This document shows positions 6,868 to 16,000 of a DNA stretch of 64,000 bases, piece after piece. A program made the position numbers and the translations under genes. The notes beneath the pieces are model-generated. The model had not been told where the DNA came from. It did no database searches and saw only the letters and a list, made by a program, of their open reading frames with translations. The DNA comes from Halalkalibacter sp. APA_J-10(15) (GTDB lineage: Bacteria > Bacillota > Bacilli > Bacillales > Bacillaceae_D). Position 1 is the first letter of the stretch, and each line of letters begins with the position of its first letter. The DNA lies in assembly GCF_023017105.1 (NCBI RefSeq), contig NZ_JALKEV010000022.1, positions 1 through 64,000 of the forward strand, read 5' to 3'.

Positions 6868-8943
6868 TTATACCTTTTCCCAGCTTATGATTTGATATCT
6901 TTTTCCTGAGTAGTTCCCTGTACGATGAACAGTCCCATTACTCTTTGGATCCCAGCTCAAACTTACTTTGTTGTATACTCCTTTTTCAAAGTCATAAGAA
7001 ATACCATCATCTTCAAATAAATGCATTTCCTCTGGAGCATCTCCAAATACTTTTACGTTCAATGCAAATACTGTCTCATCAGATATGTACTGAACAGGTT
7101 TTGCCAATGGAAGAAGGGTATTTTCTTTGACAAACACAGGGACTCTTTCTAAGTCAGGGGTAATCCTGTATGTTTTCTCGCCTTCATAATGTTCATGTGT
7201 CCAGAAGTCTCTCCAATTCCCCTTTGGCAAATAGACACATCTACTTGTTTCACCTGTAATTAATGGCGCAACAACAATCGATTCACCCATCATGTATTGA
7301 TCATCTATATCATACGTATTAGGGTCGTTTGGGTAATCCATCACTAAAGCCCGAAACGGAGGAATTCCTTTAAAATAATAATTGGCAAAGCTTGCATATA
7401 AATAAGGAATGAGAGACATTCTTATTTCAAATAGCCTCTTGCATATATCTCTTATATGCTCAAAGTTTTCATGGAATTCTCCATTTATGTTTTTCTCACG
7501 ATCAACCTGCATCCAAGGTGGATTCGGAATTCGCCAGCAGTTTAATAGTGCATGTGGTGAAAAAATAACCGTTTGAATTCGACGGATTAAATCTTCCGAC
7601 GAAGATGCCTGTCTCACCTCTGGAACCCAGAGTAATCCTGAGAAGCCAGCATTCACGACTCCTCGTACAAAAACCTTGTGATCATATAAGTCACTATATA
7701 AAACAAATGGGTAAGAAGATGCCAATGCTCCTGATGAACGTACTTGAGATAACGTACGTTTTCCTATTTGTTTAAACGGTTGGTTGATCGTTTCTTGATA
7801 CAGGTTACCTAACAAGTTGTGCATCTGCTCACCATCTAAACCAGATGGAAATTGACTTACTTCAGGAAAGGACCAACTCGAGTGAACAAAGTCAGAGTTA
7901 TCACATTCATCTAACTTAAAACCAGATATCCCTTTCTCAACAAACTGCTCCAAATGGTAGTTTGCAAAAATATCTTTTGCTTCTTTCATAGCTAAATCAG
8001 GCACTAACCCTTCCCAAACCTCATAATCTCCAGATAAATGTTTTAGCGGCGGGTATATTGGTGAGGTTGGATGAACAAATAGATGTTCCCATAAATTAAC
8101 TCGATACTGTTTATCATATAAACCTTTCAACATCTGTTCATGCTCTGGAAAACGATTGTTATCCCATATAAACGAACAAGAATATGCTTTCGTTTGCCAG
8201 CCAGGCTCAATTCCGAATACATCCACAGGTATATGATCATTTCTAAATGTTTCTGCTAGTCTCTCTATATCCTCTCTTTCGGCTGCACTATAAGCGCGAT
8301 ACCACATTCCAAGTCCCCATGCTGGTGGTAAGACACCTCCTCCTGAAAACAAGTTGTAACGTTGAACAGCTTCTCTCATATTAGGTCCTTCAAATAAATA
8401 AATATCAATTCCTTCAACAAAGGGAACATCAACAATGACATTTCGATCTCCCTCTGCAATTTGATAACCATATAATTCTATTTCAGATGTTCCAATCTTT
8501 TTCTCATCAAACTTCTTCGTTTCTGACTTTCCTTTACGTAAATTTGAGCCAACGTAAAAGGTGGCATATCTCAATGTATCAATAAAGACACCGTAACCTG
8601 CATTAGAAACATAGAATGGAACTGGGGCATGACTGTCACCTGTATCAGCAACTGGATCACTGTTTACACGTATCACCTTTTTACGTCCAGTTTGGTTTAC
8701 GCTGTGGAGCTGAAGGCCAAAGCCGTAAATTTGTTCCTCAGCTTTAAGAGGTAATTCTATCAGTACACCTCTTAATGTTTTTTTAATAGAAATATCCTCC
8801 TTTAAAATAGGAGATTTTCCCATGGATTTTATATGCTGTAAGGAATCCTTTTTTATTTCAGTTGTTCTAAGTGAAACAGGTGTATGTTTTTCAGGTATTC
8901 CATATCTATATTTCCATATACCATTTGCAACTACCTCCATCAT
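6868..8943 (-). CDS. GH31-family alpha-glycosidase
   Basis: A cytoplasmic protein of 691 residues: an N-terminal beta-sandwich to about 190, a TIM barrel to about 560, then two C-terminal beta domains. The nucleophile region reads GISGFKLDECDNSD (Asp345), and the acid/base region is YSDLYDH (Asp418 or Asp421) instead of the usual W-x-G-D form. This places it in an atypical GH31 subgroup, where alpha-glucosidases, alpha-xylosidases and alpha-galactosidases all occur. The substrate is therefore open. GGAGGAGAA precedes the two adjacent ATGs. It sits between GH88 and GH43, and a 66-base hairpin repeat lies in its upstream gap. Confidence 0.87.
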   Translation of the reverse strand: MMEVVANGIWKYRYGIPEKHTPVSLRTTEIKKDSLQHIKSMGKSPILKEDISIKKTLRGVLIELPLKAEEQIYGFGLQLHSVNQTGRKKVIRVNSDPVADTGDSHAPVPFYVSNAGYGVFIDTLRYATFYVGSNLRKGKSETKKFDEKKIGTSEIELYGYQIAEGDRNVIVDVPFVEGIDIYLFEGPNMREAVQRYNLFSGGGVLPPAWGLGMWYRAYSAAEREDIERLAETFRNDHIPVDVFGIEPGWQTKAYSCSFIWDNNRFPEHEQMLKGLYDKQYRVNLWEHLFVHPTSPIYPPLKHLSGDYEVWEGLVPDLAMKEAKDIFANYHLEQFVEKGISGFKLDECDNSDFVHSSWSFPEVSQFPSGLDGEQMHNLLGNLYQETINQPFKQIGKRTLSQVRSSGALASSYPFVLYSDLYDHKVFVRGVVNAGFSGLLWVPEVRQASSSEDLIRRIQTVIFSPHALLNCWRIPNPPWMQVDREKNINGEFHENFEHIRDICKRLFEIRMSLIPYLYASFANYYFKGIPPFRALVMDYPNDPNTYDIDDQYMMGESIVVAPLITGETSRCVYLPKGNWRDFWTHEHYEGEKTYRITPDLERVPVFVKENTLLPLAKPVQYISDETVFALNVKVFGDAPEEMHLFEDDGISYDFEKGVYNKVSLSWDPKSNGTVHRTGNYSGKRYQIISWEKV

Positions 8944-8994
8944 TTCTCCTCCTTCATTTCGTTTTCAAAGCATACAGCCGATTAGTCGTAAGTA

Positions 8995-9060
8995 TTTCTG
9001 AAAGTCGTCAACTTTTCAGAAAAACGTGTAATGAGCAGAATCGACTCACTCCTTTGACTC
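8995..9060 (-). repeat. Hairpin-tail intergenic repeat, copy 1
   Basis: TTTCTGAAA pairs with TTTCAGAAA and is followed by an AACGTGTAATGAGCAGAATC tail. The same hairpin and tail recur at 36111-36182, and the tail alone at about 23252-23300. Each copy lies 50-190 bases upstream of a minus-strand sugar-utilisation gene, here GH31. Confidence 0.6.
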
Positions 9061-9125
9061 ATACCTAACTTACTTCTTAAAAAAATAACACTTGTCCTTT
9101 GTTCAAATTATTTATTACATCCTAA

Positions 9126-10241
9126 CTACCAACAAAAGTCTGTTCTCCCTTTTAAACGAAGTAATCCCTCGACAAAAAAGTAATCACCATAAATGATTGG
9201 CACGTTTACTCCAAAGTCTTTTGGCTTATTTGCTGTTCCCATTTTAATTAAACCTTCTTCTTCTTCATCCCACGCTCCGTAATTTTCATAAAGGGAACGT
9301 AAAATATTGGCTGCGGTGTTTCTATACCGCTTCGCCTCAATGGAGTCTACATAACGAGCGATTTCTAATAAGCCACATGCAGTACATGAAGCTGCGGTTG
9401 TATCTAATACTTGGGCTTCTTCAAGTGGTGCTTGGAAATCCCAATTAGGAATAAAGTCTTCATTTGTATGAAAGAGAAAATAATGTGCTGACTTTTTGGC
9501 TGAATCCAAATACCGTTCATCTCCGGTATGCATATAGCTTAATGCCATCCCATACACTGCCCAAGCACACCCACGAGCCCATGAAGATTCAGGGGCATAG
9601 CCTTGTCCACCTAAAGTATTTTTACGCTTTCCTGTATACGGGTCAAAATTGACGATATGATAAGCCGAACCGTCATCACGAACAAAGTGCTCTAACGCAG
9701 TATTAGCGTGTTTTTCTGCAATTTGCTTATAACGAGGGTCTCCGGTTTCATTTGATGCCCAATATAGTATGTTTAAGTTCATCAACGTATCGATGATCGA
9801 CCATCCTTCAGAGCCTTCTAAATCCCAAGATCGAATGTAGTTTCCAACCGAATTAAAACGTCCTGCTAACATATTTGCTGCAATAAGACCTCGCGTTTTA
9901 GACCTTTCATGTCCATGAAGCTTATAATTCATAACTGCAGATGGCTGCCACATAAATCCAACATCATGATGAAGCCCAACAAATTGATGTAATGCCTCAT
10001 CTAATTTTTCCTCACATTCAATAGCATACCTTTTCAATTTTTCATTTCTCTCTTCACGGTAAATAATCCATAATAAACCTGGCCAAAATCCATTTGTCCA
10101 CCAATCCAATTCCGGACTATCATACGTTCCGTTAAAAGAAGCGTGTGGAAAAGAAGCCCCTATTCTATCACTCGTTCTATTCATTTTGTTCACAACATCT
10201 TCCCATGCTTGATTTATCCAAGCATCATTCATTCCTTCCAT
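9126..10241 (-). CDS. GH88 unsaturated glucuronyl hydrolase
   Basis: A cytoplasmic alpha6/alpha6-barrel enzyme of 371 residues. The two key aspartates of the characterised Bacillus UGL (Asp88 and Asp149) match Asp93 in HHDVGFMW and Asp151 in IIDTLMNLN. The segment GQGYAPESSWARGCAW is also typical of the family. It removes the 4,5-unsaturated uronic acid that polysaccharide lyases leave at the non-reducing end, so a lyase must act first. The secreted alginate-lyase-fold protein at 13085-19150 is the obvious candidate. It is divergent from the AraC gene at 10349. The GH88 assignment is preferred to GH105 because of the DVGFM and tryptophan-rich motifs. Confidence 0.9.
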   Translation of the reverse strand: MEGMNDAWINQAWEDVVNKMNRTSDRIGASFPHASFNGTYDSPELDWWTNGFWPGLLWIIYREERNEKLKRYAIECEEKLDEALHQFVGLHHDVGFMWQPSAVMNYKLHGHERSKTRGLIAANMLAGRFNSVGNYIRSWDLEGSEGWSIIDTLMNLNILYWASNETGDPRYKQIAEKHANTALEHFVRDDGSAYHIVNFDPYTGKRKNTLGGQGYAPESSWARGCAWAVYGMALSYMHTGDERYLDSAKKSAHYFLFHTNEDFIPNWDFQAPLEEAQVLDTTAASCTACGLLEIARYVDSIEAKRYRNTAANILRSLYENYGAWDEEEEGLIKMGTANKPKDFGVNVPIIYGDYFFVEGLLRLKGRTDFCW

Positions 10242-10286
10242 TTACCTTCACTCTCCTTTAAGAGAATGTTATCAAAATGCATGATT

Positions 10287-10314
10287 TTGAAGTATAAATG
10301 TGTTAAGTTAAAAT
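10287..10314 (+). promoter_or_regulatory. Promoter of AraC-family gene
   Basis: TTGAAG (10287-10292) and TAAAAT (10309-10314) are separated by 16 bases, 35 bases before the start codon. The 107-base divergent gap with GH88 is a natural binding region for the encoded regulator. Confidence 0.45.
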
Positions 10315-10348
10315 AGTACTATATTGCTGTATTTGGAGGATGAGAATA

Positions 10349-11233
10349 ATGAATAAGTTTGAACACTTTGACTTTCATACTTCTCCTATTTTGACAACCT
10401 TAATGGAACGAGCCGATGAAGGATACACTGGTTTCTTTCATTATCATCAAGGAATTGAACTATTATTTGTACATGAAGGAACTGGTTCGATTAATGTGAA
10501 CCAGAAAGACTATGAAATAGAGCCGAATTCGTTATATATATTTCAACCTTTTCAATTACATCGAGTCACAATATCAAATCCACAACAATATGTAAGAACT
10601 ATTTTTCATTTTGAACCTTCCTATTTTGAAAAGAAGCTACACTCGTTTCCTTACTTAAATCATTTCCTTACGAACTTGTGGAAAAATAAATTAGTAGAGC
10701 ATTGCTATACTGACTCCACCCATTTCCAACTATTAATTGGATTAATCGAAACTTCGAAACAGGTCATTACTAAAAAGAATGATAACAATGAATATGAAGA
10801 GGAAATTTCTCTGTTACTGATCCAATTTTTACTCACCTTAAAAAAAGTGGTTTCTAATAAATTTTTTATGAAAAACACATTTAACACAAAGTCCACCCAT
10901 CATATTGAAAAGATCATTAACTGGATCGACGAGCATTATCAAGAAGATTTTGAATTACAGTCCTTGGCAAATGAACTCCATCTTTCAAAATATTATATTT
11001 CTCATTTATTTAAAGAATACACAAGTTATGCACTAACTGATTATTTAATGGCAAAGCGACTGAAAGAAGCATGCTTATTACTTGCCAATACTAATTTACC
11101 AATTGAGATTGTTGGAATAAAAGTAGGAATTCATGATGCCTCCTACTTCACAAAATTTTTCAAAAAAAGAATGGGAATGACTCCTAGAAAATATCGTCAA
11201 ATTACAATTGAATCACTAAGAAAAGACACTTGA
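10349..11233 (+). CDS. AraC-family transcriptional regulator with cupin sensor
   Basis: A protein of 294 residues. Residues 1-150 form a cupin sugar-sensing domain (GYTGFFHYHQGIELLFVHEG, then YIFQPFQLHRV). Residues about 190-294 are a tandem helix-turn-helix AraC domain (LANELHLSKYYISHLFKEYT, then IGIHDASYFTKFFKKRMGMT). The ATG at 10349 is used because GGAGGA lies eight bases upstream; the ATG at 10340 overlaps that site. It is transcribed divergently from GH88, so it most likely regulates the GH88-GH31-GH43 operon in response to an oligosaccharide, probably as an activator. The effector is unknown. Confidence 0.88.
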   Translation: MNKFEHFDFHTSPILTTLMERADEGYTGFFHYHQGIELLFVHEGTGSINVNQKDYEIEPNSLYIFQPFQLHRVTISNPQQYVRTIFHFEPSYFEKKLHSFPYLNHFLTNLWKNKLVEHCYTDSTHFQLLIGLIETSKQVITKKNDNNEYEEEISLLLIQFLLTLKKVVSNKFFMKNTFNTKSTHHIEKIINWIDEHYQEDFELQSLANELHLSKYYISHLFKEYTSYALTDYLMAKRLKEACLLLANTNLPIEIVGIKVGIHDASYFTKFFKKRMGMTPRKYRQITIESLRKDT

Positions 11234-11286
11234 GCTTCCTTTCTTTGAAGCATCTTTGAGTAAGTATGTTTAGATCATCCTGATAT

Positions 11287-11329
11287 AAAAAAGGCATGAG
11301 CCCGATACAATATCGAGTTCACGCCTTTT
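11287..11329. terminator. Terminator between AraC gene and GH28-like gene
   Basis: AAAAGGC(A)TGA pairs with TCACGCCTTTT across a loop that contains GATACAATATC, itself able to pair. T-runs lie on both strands. It serves the plus-strand AraC gene and could also stop the minus-strand GH28-like gene, which ends 57 bases away. Confidence 0.6.
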
Positions 11330-11385
11330 AAACTGAGAAAAACATTCTATTCGTGATTTTATTGCTCCAGCTGTAACTCCTTTTA

Positions 11386-12825
11386 TCATTTTTCAAAGGT
11401 AATATTTTTCGTAAAATGATTAGAACTAATATTAGCTTCTTCTTCATTCATTACAACTTTCCCATTTATCGATACGTTTTTGAATGTAACACCCTCTACT
11501 TCTCGACCCTTATCATATCCATATATTCTTGATGGGTTTTCCGTTATTCCACGATAATCAATATTCTCAAAATGAATATTGGATATACTTGTACCAGGGG
11601 CTGGATTATATTTTTTATTCCAAACGACACGCAAATCAAACAATTGTCCGAGTTCAAAATGCTCTACCCTTATACTTTTATAAGTAACATTGCGAACTAT
11701 ATTTTTATCGCCTGCATTTATCGTCATGGCACCCCAATAATTAGGCTGAGGTTCATGGTGTTCCAGAATATCAATATTTTCATATAAAATATTTTCTATA
11801 ATGTCTCCATTTCGTTCAGCATCACCGTGTGTACCAATCATTAATGGATGGGCGACATCCGCCCAAAGAATCGAGTTTCGTACAGTAATATTTCTCGAAT
11901 CTCCATAGTATGCCCAACGACTTCCATAGATAGCAACGCTGTCATCCGATGTCCTTAAGAACACATCATTTATTTCAATATTTGAACTAGACATCATATC
12001 AATCCCATCAGACCAGCCACGTGTACTGAATGTTTTAAAATTGGATATTTTAATATTTTCGGATTCCCCTATATAAATGCTATAATGAGGTGGATCAATG
12101 GTCATGATTCCATCAATTGTGATATTAGTTGAAAACAGAATCCGAACACCTCGTAAGGATGAAAAACGTTCGAAGTTTGCTAAGTACAAAATACCTCTCC
12201 CACAAATCGTAACATCCTCTACGGAATCACATAGAAAGGAACCAACAACAATAGAGCCCCCTTCTAAATAAAGGGTTTTTCCTGACGGTATATTAAAAAC
12301 GACTTGCTCTATATAATGCATCCCTTTCCGAAAGAAAATAATAGTAGGAGCCTCCCCAAGTGAATTAGGCTTCTGGACATCACGTAACAAGTCTTCAGGA
12401 CGGTGAATTCCTGGTTCAACGACAAATACATTTGGATCTTCAACATTCGGTATATTATTTTCCATTGGATTCGCAAATAAGTGGAGATTATGGAAACGAT
12501 CTCCGTTTATTTCAACAGATATTTTACTAGGCTCCTCCAATAAAAAACGAATGACACTTCCATTTTTTTCAGAAGCTACATTTTTGGCTAATGGTCTTAT
12601 ATCTACTTTCTTTATTTCTTTTGTATAATGACAAGTTACTTCGATTTCTACTGGTTCGTCCATGTCAAATGTAACCATAGATGCCTTCCGGACTTCGTGC
12701 ATATCAACTTTCACTTCATAAACGAACAATTTTTGCCAATCACTTGATTTTGATCTAACCTTGACAGAAAAATCATCATTCCCAACTGCTTCTTTAGCAG
12801 GATTAAACACGTTTATTGAACCCAT
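11386..12825 (-). CDS. GH28-like right-handed beta-helix glycosidase
   Basis: A cytoplasmic protein of 479 residues. About 130 N-terminal residues form a beta-sandwich, followed by a right-handed parallel beta-helix with repeated N-I-x-I-x-N/D coils. Aspartates in WSDGIDM, then TSDDSVAIYG, then PLMIGTHG resemble the NTD, DD and GHG positions of polygalacturonase-type GH28 enzymes, although the exact GHG histidine pattern is altered. A role in releasing galacturonic acid or a related sugar from imported oligosaccharides is inferred. It could instead belong to another beta-helix family such as GH49 or an epimerase. The AGGAAGAG ribosome site is good. It lies downstream of the giant lyase gene. 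Confidence 0.65.
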   Translation of the reverse strand: MGSINVFNPAKEAVGNDDFSVKVRSKSSDWQKLFVYEVKVDMHEVRKASMVTFDMDEPVEIEVTCHYTKEIKKVDIRPLAKNVASEKNGSVIRFLLEEPSKISVEINGDRFHNLHLFANPMENNIPNVEDPNVFVVEPGIHRPEDLLRDVQKPNSLGEAPTIIFFRKGMHYIEQVVFNIPSGKTLYLEGGSIVVGSFLCDSVEDVTICGRGILYLANFERFSSLRGVRILFSTNITIDGIMTIDPPHYSIYIGESENIKISNFKTFSTRGWSDGIDMMSSSNIEINDVFLRTSDDSVAIYGSRWAYYGDSRNITVRNSILWADVAHPLMIGTHGDAERNGDIIENILYENIDILEHHEPQPNYWGAMTINAGDKNIVRNVTYKSIRVEHFELGQLFDLRVVWNKKYNPAPGTSISNIHFENIDYRGITENPSRIYGYDKGREVEGVTFKNVSINGKVVMNEEEANISSNHFTKNITFEK

Positions 12826-13029
12826 AGTATCTCTTCCTTTTAATCGTTATAGTTGATCTAGACTGCAGTGAATCATTTTCATAGCTATAAAAAAATTGTA
12901 GTATGATGAAGCTCTTATTTAAACTACTATTAATTTACTTCCTCTTCATTTTTGAACCTTTAAAATGATAAAAGTATCTTAAATTAACATTGGTCCATTT
13001 TATCCATTCATTTTCAAAATATATAAAAG

Positions 13030-13056
13030 AGAAGGTAGGAACCAACCCCACCTTCT
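13030..13056 (-). terminator. Terminator of the giant lyase gene
   Basis: AGAAGGT pairs with ACCTTCT around a 13-base loop with inner pairing (GG/CC), 29 bases beyond the stop codon on the minus strand. T-rich sequence follows. Confidence 0.55.
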
Positions 13057-13084
13057 TAATAATCTCCGTTCCTTTTTTCTTTAA

Positions 13085-16000
13085 TCAGTTATCACCTTGA
13101 ATCTCATCTCGTAGCCATTCTCCCCATCCAGTCAATAGTAGTGCATGTTCTTTAGACAGCTTGTTCCCGGAAAGGTCATCTACGTGGTCTAAATAAGATT
13201 GCAAACTATTTATTGCAGCCTCACCATTCCCTCTATCATTAGCTTTTTCAGCATTACTTAATTTTTTCTGCAATGAGATAATAATGCCGTTAGATCCATT
13301 TGCCCCTTTTTCTTCAACAAGCAATTCAGATAGGACAGATAAACTATCAAATGTCGCTTCCACTTCAAATGAAAACTCTGCAACTTGCGTATTTCCAGCG
13401 TGATCCTCCACTTCTATCGTTTCCGTGTGCATGCCCGGTGCAAGTTCATACGCCATCACTTGAAGCAAAGGGTCCTCACATGGATTTCCAACAACACCAG
13501 ATAATTCATCTACTGCTTCGCATGTAATAATGATTTCCTCATAAATTTTATAAGAAGAAATTCCTGTAAGATCTATCTGAGGAAGGGTCATGTCCAAACG
13601 GATTTCTAATTGTTCCACTATATCTAGGTTATTTTGGGAGCGGTACAAAATTTCATGGATTCCATCGGTCTTTAATTCGATAGCACCATCATATGAAACC
13701 CAGTTCTCCCCATCATCCAAGCTGTACTCAGCTATTGCTTCTGGACTCATCGTTATTAAAACAGGGGACGTATACCATCCATTCTTTCCGTCTGGTTCTG
13801 CTGGCCCTACAAATACCGTTATAGTAAGGGTTTCAATGGCTTTTAGTAAACTTTCTGATACGGCATCCACCTCCGTCTGTGTTACTTCTGCATTTTCAAG
13901 AAGGGTCTCCGCTTCCGTAATGGCAGCTTGGAGTTCTTCTGAATAATAGCTAGAATCAAAGTTTGATGTTTCAGCTTGTAAATATTCTAATAGTGTTATA
14001 TCAATATCTTTTGCGTAGAATTCCAATTCTGCAACATTTGCAAATCCGTTAGAAAAATAGCGTACATATCGATAGGACCGATCATTGTCAATCAATACAG
14101 TATACCACTTGACCTCATCAATATTAGTAATCATGTACAGGTCTTCGAAATGAATACCATCATTTGATACTTGGATTATTCCTCCGTTCATTCGGTCATG
14201 ATGACCTTGTCTAGGTAGAAATGTAACGCTTGAAACCTCTTGAAGATTTCCTTCACCCAAATCAACTAGAACCCAACCTTCAGCAGTAGTCGTGTCAGGT
14301 GATGTATTTGAATGACCATCAAATGCTCGCCATCCATTCTCTTCCTTACTCGCTGTTCCATCCCATGATTCCGTGGAAGCTGTTACCATCTCAGGAGTAA
14401 TCGGTATTTTCGACTTAGGAGATTTAACAAGGGAAACTTTGACATCATATAACTTTTTTGCGAGTCCTGTTTCGGAATAATGTTGGGTACTCATTTCTTC
14501 CTTAACGAGCTCCAATTGTTTATGAAAGAGAAAATGACTGAGTCTCGTATAGTCTCCAGCTTTTACATTTTCACCTTTTTCTATCGCAACATCAAGTGGA
14601 TCAATGACCATTACCTCTGAACCATCGTTTGTATTTTCAACAATGGAACTGTTGTCAGATTTAATAGCAAAATCAATTTTACCAACTGTATAATTATCTA
14701 TATCGACTGTATATTGAGCTGACCAATTTTTGTTGTCTTCAGAAGTTGCATCCACTGTTTTATCACCGAAAACAACTCGAGCATTTCTTAACATTTTTTC
14801 CGTTATAAACGTTAGTGTCACTGTATCTCCCGGTAAAGCAATCGAAGAATGATCAGGATTATTTGATTCAATCGAAACATTCTCTATCAGTACATCCTCT
14901 TTCGCAAGTACATCCCCGTGAAATCTCACCTCTGACATGTTCCCAAACCAATTTCCTCCATTATATATACGAATAAAACGATATTTCCCTTCGCTGTTGA
15001 TCGTTAAATTTTGCCATTCCCTCGTTGACGTTGCGCTATTTGAAACAGTTGTCCAAGATTCACCGTCATTGGAACCTTGGATGACCGCACCGCCTATTCG
15101 ATTATAATATTGATCCTGTCTTGCAAGAAGCTCTACACTTGAAAGTCTCACTTGATTGTTTTCTTTAAAATCAAAAATGATATAGCTTCCATTTCCAGAG
15201 TTGTTTTCCGTACCTAACCGGAAATCGGAAACTGTATCTGGATTGCCATCAAATAGATTCGTAACCTGTTCCAATGTTTGTTCTGAAGTTCTTCCAGAAG
15301 TAGAGTCCATGAGATCCGTAATGCTTATCACATTTTCAATTAAATGTGACTCGTCAACAAGAAATAATAAAGAACTATCAGTTGTTGACGTAATTGGTAG
15401 ACCCGACGTTCCATCTTCCTTGTTATAGTTAATCGTAAAATTCACCGAACCAGTTGCAACACCTTCGTTTAAGGTTGCCAGAGCTGTATAATTGAGGTCA
15501 TCTTCTTTAATGACGGTTGCTGTATAGTCTTGGATTGAAACATTAACATCACTTATTTGTTCCGTTGCTTTAAAGGTTAATTGGACCTCGTCTCCTGGAA
15601 CGATCCTGTTTTTGAGACTATTAGATGAACTTATGGAAGCCGATTCAATTTTACTAGGATTCTCCGCATCCCCGTGAAATCTCACCTCTGACATGTTCCC
15701 AAACCAATTTCCTCCATTATATATACGAATAAAACGGTATTTCTCTTCGCTGTTGATCGTTAAATTTTGCCATTCTCTCGTTGACGTTGCGCTATTTGAA
15801 ATCGTTGTCCAAGATGTACCGTCATTGGAACCTTGGATGACCGTCCCTCCTATACGACCAAAGTACTGATCCTGTCTAGCAAGCAACTCCACCTCTGTTA
15901 GCTGCGCATAACCGCCTTCTCTAAAGTCGAAAGTAACCCATCCTCCGTGGCCACTTCCATTGACACGGTAATCCGTTGACGTATCTGGATTTTCATCAAA

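Noticed and set aside
14911-15893. The repeats as a possible CRISPR or mobile element
   Set aside because: Only two copies, both coding and in frame for the same protein module.
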